From positions 1 through 25,289 of the forward strand of contig QXCR01000276.1 of the NCBI GenBank assembly GCA_004380135.1: DNA of 25,289 nucleotides, read 5' to 3'. Shown here one piece after another: positions 17,701 to 25,289 of this stretch (position 1 is the stretch's first letter; every line of letters begins with the position of its first letter). Made by a program: the position numbers and the translations under genes. The DNA is from Stemphylium vesicarium. Lineage: Eukaryota > Ascomycota > Dothideomycetes > Pleosporales > Pleosporaceae. The notes beneath the pieces are model-generated. The model did not search any database and was not told where the DNA came from. It saw only the letters and a list, made by a program, of their open reading frames with translations.

Positions 17701-20700
17701 ATGTTGCTCGTACGATTACTTCTGGCGTTCTCTTTCGGTTTAGGTCTTGTGCTGGCCGCCGATGATCGATGCGATAATGGCCCATGTAAAGTTGGCTGCT
17801 GTAATAATGATGGGTGGTGCGGTTTTGGTCCCGATTGTATGTATTCATGGAGTTGTGAACTACCTAGGTACCTGATGAAATTAACTTTGGCATCTAGACT
17901 GTGGTGATACATGCAAGCTGGACTGCGACAGGAAGGCTGAATGTGATGCCGGCTTTGGTATGGATTGGGCGACACGTTCCAAATGTCCACTGAACGTTTG
18001 TTGCTCCAAGCACGGATTTTGTGGTGTAAGTACAGAATTAAGACCTTCGGACTCAACTTTTCTGACTAGCAACTACAGACTACAGAAGATTTCTGCGGAG
18101 ATAAGAAAGTGGACCACAAGGTCTGTTCAAAGAACAACGGAAACGCACGTGTCGTTGGCTACTACGAAGGCTGGGCACCTAATCGCCCTTGTAACGTCTT
18201 CTGGCCAGAAAGTATTCCAATAGGCTTGTATACGCATATCAATTTTGCGTTCGCAACCATTGACCCAAAGACGTTCAAGGTCGCGCCTTCTTCGAAGACC
18301 GACGTTGACCTATACAAACGCCTGATGCTGCACAAGCAGAAGGACCCTGGCCTGAAAGTGTTCATCGCTATTGGTGGGTGGACGTTCAACGATCCTGGTC
18401 CGACAGCGACAACTTTCTCTGATCTTGCCGCATCTGTACCGCGGCAGAAGACGTTCATAGACTCGTTGCTATCTTTCATGTCGACTTATGGCTTTGATGG
18501 TCTAGATCTAGATTGGTAGGGCGTTCCCGATACGTTTGGAGTACGTACCCGCTAACCGTGAGATTATCAGGGAGTACCCCGTTGCCGAAGACCGATCTGG
18601 AAGAGAAGTCGACTTTGACAACTTTCCCAAGTTCATGAGTCGACTCAAGCAAGCCTTAACATCGGCGAGCAAGGGGCTTACCATCACTCTACCCGCTTCT
18701 TACTGGTACCTTCAGCATTTTGACCTGGTCAACCTGGTACGTAACAGATCGAGATTCACTTTGAAAATGCACTAGTCTGACCAGATATATAGGAGAAATC
18801 GGTAGATTGGTTTAACATCATGTCTTACGATCTTCACGGTACCTGGGACAAGGGAAATAAGTGGACTGGCAACATCCTGAACCCCCACACCAACTTGACC
18901 GAAATCGACGCCGCTCTCGACCTTCTTTGGCGGAATGATGTTGATCCAACCAAGGTCGTAATGGGAGTAGCCTTCTATGGCCGAGCATTTTCGGCTACAA
19001 GCGAGTCCTGTCTCAAACCCGGCTGCACCTACGAGTCCGGTGGACAGAAGGGAAAGTGCAGTAGAGAAGTTGGCATCCTTCTCAATTCTGAGATTGATGA
19101 CATGGTGACAGCGAACAAAGGCTCTATTACCCTCTACAAGAAAGAAGCAGCAAAGGTTGCAACCTGGGGCAACCAGTGGATCTCATATGACGACGAGGAG
19201 ACGTTGCAGATGAAGTCTGAATACGCCCAAACACTATGCCTTGGCGGACTCATGGTTTGGGCTATCAGTCACGACACCAAGGACCGCAAGTACAACAAGG
19301 CTCTCGCCAAAGTCACCAACCGCAAGATTTCCATGGCGCAGCCAATGGAAGATGGATCAGACAATGCCTACGATTACATAAATGTCCCTCACTCTCAGTG
19401 CAAATGGACCAACTGCGGAGAAAGTAAGTGCACCAGGCCTTTGCAGACATCACTAGTACCTTTAATCTAATCAAAAATAGGTTGTCCGGCTGGTTGGGTG
19501 CATGTAGCACGCAGTGACAGTGGTGCCAGGAAGAACGAGCTGATGACTGACGAAACCGGATGCGGCGGATCCGGCTCCCATTCATTTTGCTGTCCCACAG
19601 GTGATTCTAGACCTACATGTGGATGGTACAAGCACAACAACGGCAAATGCAGCAACGAGTGCCCCAGCGGAACTGTTGAGATTGGCTCGAACAGTAAATA
19701 TTGCAACAAGGTTCAGACTTACCAAGCTGCTTGCTGTACCACGGACACTAAGAGTATGAATCTCTACACTAAGGGTCAGTGGGGCAGCTATCCTGACTGC
19801 AACTCTGACCCGGGCTGCCCTTCTGACAAGAAAACGCTACTCTTTGAATCCTCAGGAGGTACAGGCGGTAGTGTTTGCAAAGCGAACTGGACCACTATCT
19901 GGACGCACGAAGCCTATTTTGAATCGCGCAAATACTGCTACGACACCAGCAACAAAAAAGAGACATTTTCCGACTGCCGATGGTACAACAACATTGGCTT
20001 CTCTCCGTCTGGTGCGCCCAAGAAGTTCTGTCGCAGTGGCTGCCCCAGCGATCGCGTACGTGTAGGCATGGACCCGAACTCAGAGGATTGTTACAACGAC
20101 GGAGGTGGTGGCGCCAAATCCCAATGCTGCATTTCCAGCTTCTCAGAGGAGGTCGAAGTCGAGAACCCATTGATTGAGGCCTACCGCGATGCCATGGAAG
20201 ATTATGTCAAGGACCCGACGTGTAAAAACCCTGACACGTTTGTGTCGCGCGACTTGCACTCCATATCGAAGCGGGACGAAAAGTACACGACGAAAAAGGC
20301 TCAGGCTCTTTTGCTTGCTTTGATTGTGCAGTCTGGATCCAATGCCTTGAGGGATATCATGGTAGAGATTTGGAACAAAGCCATGTCCAAGTACAAGAAT
20401 CTGCAATTCCCAGAACTACGCAACTACCTCACCGATCTCGACGCCTACGGCAAAGAGGGCCCGATTCGACTCGCTTCCAGTATCATCTGTAGCCCTGCAT
20501 ACTGGAACAACATTGCTTCGAAAACAGAAGAAGAGAAGCTGGTTTGTATCGATGCGATCTGTGACGGAGATTCTTGTCCTGACCTTGGAGATCTCGAGCG
20601 CCGAACAGGATCTCCGGTCCACGCCCACAGACACAGTCACTACCATCATATTCACCGAGCGACCCATGTCGGACGTGGCCTTGTCAAACGTGTAGGGTCT

Positions 20701-21818
20701 AAAAGAGACTACTCAGTTGATCTCCCAGGTGGTGGTTCCATTACAATCACACTGCCACAGGTAAGTTAACCGATTCTCCGTGCCCATGCATTCGTTGACA
20801 CTTTCTAGTATAATCAGATAAGCGAATACCCTATAGATGATCCGGCTCTGGATGAGGCAGTCGATTTTGTGAATAGGGGTGACTGCGGAAATTCTCGCAT
20901 AACTCATTTTGCGATCCCAATCGGAGAATATTTTGAGGGTACGAATGCAAACACCACGCGTTCAATGTCGAACCACGAGCAGGCAGCTAACTGTGCTGAT
21001 AGTGGAACATACATTTGATGGTAATGTCATAAGCATATTCATGGAAGATGCCGCCAATGGTCGCCTCAGGAGCGGTGCTGTTGCGCAAACGGCTGCGGTA
21101 CCTGCAACCTTTTTCCGGCAAGTTCGAACACTTCCAATGGATGTCAGCACAGGTGCACCACCTCTCCCCGGAGGTGCAGACTACGTGAGACTCTTCGACC
21201 GAGTCATGGAGTCTCTTGGTAGTAGGACGAACGAAGCGTATTTTATCTTCGCCCACTACGATATCAATCATGTGAAATCCTATGTAAGTTTATCTTCTGA
21301 ATCTGACCATGCCGCATGCAATGGGCAATGCTTGAGATATAAGCTGACTCGTCATTTCTGAACAGCTGATGAGAGGGATGAACCCTATAAGCCGAGACAA
21401 AGTACGCCTCAAGGCCGCTAGCTTCACCCTTGACGATACCGTGGATTTGCTCACAACCCTGAGGGCCTGTCTAGGTATGCTCAGATACCTCGACTTTACA
21501 GGCACGCCCAATGTCAATCAACGTCTTACCGACGTCGTAAACAACGTTGGCGACCAGTGGAATCATGGACAGGCAGTCTGGAACGCGGCCAACCCCAACA
21601 ATCAAGTTTTCATCGGTGACTTCTGGAGCGAGTGGGTGCAGGACTATTACCCACATATCATAATGTATGTGGAGGAATATGTTCAGTTCGCAATTGACGA
21701 GATGCGACACTACTGGGGAGTTAGCACAGACGCCAGAGCTTCTGCAGTGCTCAATGTTTTGGGCAGCCTGGAGTCACAGTTAGGCACGTTTACTATCAAC
21801 ACTGCGGGCATGAACTAG
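17701..21818 (+). CDS. Secreted GH18 chitinase with hevein-like modules and killer-toxin-like C-terminal region (subgroup C type), nine exons
   Basis: Exons: 17701-17836, 17898-18025, 18079-18515, 18571-18736, 18793-19423, 19481-20760, 20809-20938, 21003-21283, 21366-21818; all eight junctions keep phase and restore conserved residues, giving 1213 residues. Order: signal peptide (1-20); two hevein-like (CBM18) Cys modules at about 23-95 (CCNNDGWCGFGPDYC and CCSKHGFCGTTEDFC); GH18 barrel about 103-460 with catalytic DGLDLDWE (D228, D231, D233, E235, the last split off by intron 3) and MSYD (299-302). A Cys-rich region follows (about 485-735, CKWTNCGESCP onward), then a helical C-terminal region. 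It should hydrolyse chitin outside the cell with E235 as acid/base. Lys-Arg sites (763-764, 902-903, 907-908) and a His-rich patch (880-891) occur near the C-terminus. Unlike several relatives, no LysM lies inside; two neighbours supply LysM instead. No damage is seen. Confidence 0.95.
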
Positions 21819-21953
21819 TCGAGCAGCACTTCTCTAGACTGTAGCGATAGAAAAAGATTGGCAAAATCTACATGACGAGAGTGTTGAACTGAAGTGGCTC
21901 TAGATCTCAAATGCTTCGTTTGTGAAGGATCAAGACTCTCGTGCTCGTTCGCG

Positions 21954-22562
21954 TTACATATGTCCTCCCCAGATCACCAAGTGACTTCCCCCAATCGTCG
22001 GAGGAGCGATTTCACTCATATTGAAATGACCTAATTCAACCCAGAAATCTGCTACGCTTCCAGCCTTCATTCGCATCCAGCCAAAGTAACGTTGTCCACC
22101 CACTCTCGTGTTCCGCGGAATATAGTCCTCTGCACGGTAGTCGGCATCTACACATTTGACAATGGAAGCGGCAGGGTCTGACAGAACCTCGTCGTCGGCT
22201 AAAAGGAATATCCGGTGCAAGTTGAACTCTGCGTTCATTGGTTGGCCACCCTCGCCACTGTTGTATAGCTGGCGAAGTTGATCCATGTCGAGGCCAGCTA
22301 GAGCAGGGTCTGAGCGTGCATCGAGACGGAAAAGCGACCACAACTCCTGAAATTTAGGATCTTCTTCGGTGGATTCGATTGCGCTTACAGCTCCCTCGTG
22401 CGCACCAGTCTGGATCGTTTCGAGAAGTCGCTGCCATTGCTGGTCGGAGGAAGGTCCGTATCCGGTACGGTAAATGGTAAAGCCCCAGTGTCTGTAGCCG
22501 GCAAAATCATAGTCCGACGGGATGCGAAGCTCTTTCAACCATTCTTTGGCGGAGGTAGTCAT
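21954..22562 (-). CDS. Conserved fungal protein of unknown function, 202 residues
   Basis: The start at 22562 is preferred over the in-frame Met at 22664 because it has a good context (CACCATGAC) and begins just before the conserved region. Recognisable blocks are YRHWGFTIYRTGYG, QQWQRLLETI, GQPMNAEFNLHRIFLLADDE, VKCVDADYRAEDYIPRNTRV, GGQRYFGWMRMK and IAPPTIGGSHLVIW. I recall this as a widespread, multi-copy family in Pezizomycotina annotated as hypothetical; no enzyme motif is known to me. There is no signal peptide or membrane segment in the chosen model, so it is probably intracellular. It converges on the chitinase gene with 135 bp between stops and is divergent from the five-LysM gene, so it may share a promoter region with it. 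Whether it belongs functionally to the chitin cluster is open. Confidence 0.82.
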   Translation of the reverse strand: MTTSAKEWLKELRIPSDYDFAGYRHWGFTIYRTGYGPSSDQQWQRLLETIQTGAHEGAVSAIESTEEDPKFQELWSLFRLDARSDPALAGLDMDQLRQLYNSGEGGQPMNAEFNLHRIFLLADDEVLSDPAASIVKCVDADYRAEDYIPRNTRVGGQRYFGWMRMKAGSVADFWVELGHFNMSEIAPPTIGGSHLVIWGGHM

Positions 22563-23364
22563 GGTGGTGGCGCGAAGGAAGCCGTTCTGATGCCAAGTGC
22601 AATATAGAGGCCCGAACTTAACAAATGTAGTAAGGATACGGTTGCTTTGGAGTGGATAGCTCAAGCCTAGTCCGGCTCGGTGGACTTATAGTTCGGTCAA
22701 GGACTGCAGATATGTGACACAACCGAGAAGTACAGGCAGTCGTATATTGTACCGGCTCTAAGGATTCACTAAGGGTTGGGCCGGTGCTACTCAATACGGG
22801 GTGTGCCTGCGCACGGACAGCACTGCCAAGTCTAATAAAAATCTTCGGCCCATCGCCTCCTTCACCTTCTCCATTAAGAACAGTGCGCTATAGAAAGCCT
22901 CTTGGCGATAGATTATTGCACGGATCACACGCTACCTATACCTTTACTCCGCAGTACCTTACCTAAATTCTCGCAGACCCACGTTGAGCCTTGCCTTGGC
23001 ATTAGGCCGACTCGGCCGGATCAATCCGTCCAGCTCCTGCATGCCCGTCGACATTGAGCAAGGGTTCTGCAGGTACGCTTGTACCTGAACTGCGTGATCA
23101 AAGGTTCGGAAACAGCGTAATCTCCGCTGCGTATGAGCCTACCGAATGCGAAAATTCGAAATTGGCCTGAAGGATGGAAGGCAATAACGCTAATTTCGAG
23201 CCCATGGCCTAGCAAACTGCGCAATTTGCCTGCTTGTTTCTGGTCAGAAGCGAAGCGTTCAAGATGGTGTCACTTATACATAAGCCGATTTGTCGTCTGT
23301 ATGTCTAGCACATCATCTTTCCGGCACCGACGTTCTCATAGCAAGCTTCTTGCACATCTCAGCG
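22563..23364. promoter_or_regulatory. Shared intergenic region between the 202-residue gene and the five-LysM gene
   Basis: About 800 bp with no supported coding frame lies between divergent start codons. A TATA-like stretch (TTATACATAAG near 23273-23283) is about 85 bp before the LysM ATG. A pyrimidine-rich tract occurs near 22850-22875. Confidence 0.45.
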
Positions 23365-24820
23365 ATGCGGTTCCATATTGCTCTCGGACTGCTCATTTCG
23401 GGCAGTGCGCTCGCGTTTTCTAGCCCAGAGGAGAGGATACAGAGAAGGGCCGGGATTCTCAAGAACGATCGCAGTATCAGCCCACGGCAGAATGGTCCAG
23501 TCGCACCCGACACCGCTTCCGACTGTACCTACTATGATACAGCTTCCAGCGGTTGGGACACCTGTGAGATCTTTCAAGACAGTTGGGGTCTAACATTCGA
23601 ACAATTCTTCGACTACGTACGTTGTCCTTAGTCAGCTTCTTCTTACAAACCCGTACTGATTTCCACATAAGAACCCAAGCATCAAAGCAGATTGTAGCGG
23701 TATACAGATTGGAAATTCATACTGCGTCGAAGTCAACAATGGGCTGCCTCGTCCGACATCCGTAAAGACCACTTCGACTGCCGCCCCAACCACCCGTACA
23801 TCCACCACTCCTACCGGTACCCCAAAGCCAAGCCCTACGCAAGCTGGGCTCATCGAATCGTGTACGAACTTCTACTTCACTGTCGCCAATGATAATTGCA
23901 ACAAGATTGTTGCATCGTATGGAACATTTACGTACGATGATTTCGTCAAATGGAATCCCGCTGTTGGCCCTACCTGCGACGGCCTCTGGGCGAAGACATG
24001 GTATTGCGTGGGGATACCCGGGACGCCGACAGCGAAACCTACTATAACATCGCCTGCGCAATCATCGACCCAGCGGCCTACTACGACGGGATCGCCAAAA
24101 CCGTCACCAACTCAAGACGGTTTGATCACGAGCTGCGCCAACTTTTACTTTGCGGTCAGGGGCGACACCTGCGCCAAGATTGTAAGCAAATACGGCACAT
24201 TCACTGAGCAGAACTTTGTGTCTTGGAACCCTGCTGTCGGCGATGACTGCAGTGGTCTCTGGGCCGAGACTTACTACTGTGTTGGTGTTCCTGGGACGCC
24301 CACCACACGTCCCGCCACCAGCACCAAACCCACAACGACTGGTAACGGCGTGTCGACACCCCTTCCTACGCAGCCTGGCATGGTTACGAACTGCAACAAG
24401 TTCCACTTCATTAACCAGGGCGTGAGCTGCAGTCAGGTCATCAGCTACCAAAAGATTACCCGTGCTGATTTTGTTAAATGGAACCCCACTGTCGGCAGCG
24501 ACTGCTCCGGCATGCAGGCGGAGGTTAATGTCTGCGTTGGCGTCATAGGAGGACCAACAACTACAACATTGCCTACCACGACTACAACGAAGCCCACGAC
24601 GACTACGACGGCAGGCAATGGCATCCAGACTCCGCAGCCTACGCAGCCGGGCATGGTGACGAACTGTAAAAAGTTCCATTTCGCAGCCAAAGGCGTGGCG
24701 TGTAGCCAGCTGACCAGCTACAACAAGATCACCCTCGCCAATTTTGTGAAATGGAACCCAGGTGTCGGCGCGGACTGTAGGAGCATGTGGGCTGATACCT
24801 ACTTCTGCGTTGGGGTTTGA
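23365..24820 (+). CDS. Secreted protein with five LysM domains and Thr/Pro-rich linkers
   Basis: Exons 23365-23616 and 23672-24820 with a 55-bp intron (GTACGT...CATAAG) join FEQFFDY to NPSIKADC and give 466 residues. The start at 23365 begins the signal peptide (MRFHIALGLLISGSALA). An Arg-Arg pair (RIQRRAG, 27-28) may mark a propeptide. LysM domains: 54-103 (divergent), 148-198, 239-289, 325-375 and 416-466, each with paired Cys, a WNP motif (domains 2-5) and an end like YCVGV; the protein stops at the last residue of domain 5. Linkers are runs of Thr/Pro/Ser, likely O-glycosylated. Only domain 3 has the textbook GDTC; domains 4 and 5 have GVSC/GVAC and resemble each other most. The LysM-only secreted make-up fits fungal LysM effectors that bind chitin oligomers. 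It lies about 1.5 kb beyond the chitinase on the same strand. Confidence 0.94.
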
Positions 24821-25000
24821 GGTGGAGTTACTTCGCATAGCTGAGTTAATTAATGGCGAGCTCGTTGTTACGATATGCTACTGGTACCGGTGATTGCACG
24901 CAATCAAAGGAGTACGCTTAGGACCGAGGCTTAGGTGGTTGTTTGATGTTGTGACGGCCTAGATCATATTGCATCTATTCACAGGAAGAATAACATGGTT

Positions 25001-25034
25001 TACAAGCGAGCGCCGCGTACAAGCGAGCGCCGCA
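25001..25034 (+). repeat. 17-bp direct repeat, two copies, possibly a transposon end
   Basis: TACAAGCGAGCGCCGCG (25001-25017) is repeated as TACAAGCGAGCGCCGCA (25018-25034). Each unit begins with TA, and a pogo-type transposase frame starts 40 bp later, so the repeats may be the TIR region of that element. The right end is outside the window. Confidence 0.6.
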
Positions 25035-25073
25035 CCCCACCAACTTTGCGCACCTCTCCTATCTCAATGTACG

Positions 25074-25289
25074 ATGGCACAACGCAGCGCTACTCTATCA
25101 GCTCCAAATGAAGCAGACGTTCAGCTTGCTATCTCTTCTATTAATTCTCATCAAATACAGAGTAATCGCAATGCTGCTGCTATCTATAGCGTGTCTGAAC
25201 GAACGATCCGCCGCCGACGTGCTGGTGTACCTGCCCGACGCGATTGCCAACCCAACTCAAGAAAGCTTACCCAGAGAGAGGAGGAGGTG
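25074..25289 (+). CDS. N-terminus of a pogo/Fot1-type transposase, runs off the window
   Basis: ATG 25074 (MAQRSATLSAPNEADVQLAI) opens 72 codons without a stop to the window end. The segment has the usual pogo-type start: an HTH region with NAAAIYSVSERTIRRRRAGV, followed by NSRKLTQREEEV, where the CENP-B-like HTH begins. It differs from the transposase at 11427, so this is another family member. Unlike that copy, no damage is visible so far, but most of the gene is missing from view. It encodes the DNA-binding part of a cut-and-paste transposase acting at the element's TIRs. Confidence 0.8.
   Translation, partial: MAQRSATLSAPNEADVQLAISSINSHQIQSNRNAAAIYSVSERTIRRRRAGVPARRDCQPNSRKLTQREEEV

Noticed and set aside
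18502..18530. Apparent stop right after DGLDLDW in the chitinase (TGG TAG) as a nonsense mutation
   Set aside because: A 55-bp intron (18516-18570, GT...GCTAAC...CAG) removes it and restores the catalytic Glu and YPVAED, so the gene is intact.
20761..21002. Possible end of the chitinase at 20769 and a separate gene starting at 20909
   Set aside because: Introns 20761-20808 and 20939-21002 join the parts in phase, and the downstream protein matches the C-terminal region expected for this chitinase type.
24104..24838. 244-codon minus-strand frame across the LysM domains
   Set aside because: Antisense to a strongly supported LysM coding exon, with Arg/Ala-rich composition typical of shadow frames.
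1..25289. tRNA or rRNA genes
   Set aside because: I looked for tRNA B-box-like and rRNA-like stretches on both strands and saw none convincing; a covariance-model scan would settle it.

Overview
This is a stretch of a filamentous ascomycete genome, most likely Pezizomycotina. A pleosporalean Dothideomycete would fit, but that is inference from the gene families and repeat types. The genes have short introns (48-82 bp) with GT...AG ends, often with a GCTAAC-type branch site. The families are fungal: a cytochrome P450, a HET/NB-ARC protein, a BYS1 (thaumatin-like) protein, LysM proteins and a large GH18 chitinase with hevein-like modules. AT-rich blocks full of TA, with old transposon frames broken by TAA/TAG, look like repeat-induced point mutation (RIP) aimed at CpA.

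Left third (1-8300). A RIP-ruined Ty3/gypsy integrase and chromodomain remnant (304-1239) is followed by a ruined minus-strand Cys-rich/coiled-coil frame (1330-1756), a palindrome-rich AT segment that may be an LTR, and a small tandem/inverted repeat array (2441-2580). Next is an intact three-exon P450 gene on the minus strand (2665-4432). A HET plus NB-ARC gene on the plus strand (5041-6681) keeps one reading frame but has eight in-frame stops, all TAG, and is cut off at its 3' end. Then come AT-rich sequence, a perfect 12-bp inverted repeat, and a 454-bp hAT-like MITE (7441-7894).

Middle (8180-14800). A possible membrane-protein gene (8810-9642) and a conserved fungal gene of unknown function (10269-10808) lie before a degraded Fot1/pogo transposon (11328-13260). 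The transposon sits at a TA inside a dispersed repeat. A second, uninterrupted copy of that repeat lies inverted at 8184-8294 and gives the empty-site sequence. A BYS1-like gene with two nonsense codons follows (14182-14799).

Right third (15295-24820) is an intact chitin-related cluster. A three-LysM secreted protein (minus) is divergent from a nine-exon, 1213-residue secreted GH18 chitinase (plus). The chitinase carries two hevein-like modules, a Cys-rich middle region and a long C-terminal region resembling the killer-toxin-like (subgroup C) chitinases. It is convergent with a 202-residue protein of unknown function (minus), which is in turn divergent from a five-LysM secreted protein (plus). 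The likely joint theme is chitin binding and cleavage outside the cell, for example in interaction with other fungi or a host, or in wall remodelling. The window ends in the N-terminus of another pogo/Fot1-type transposase (25074 onward).
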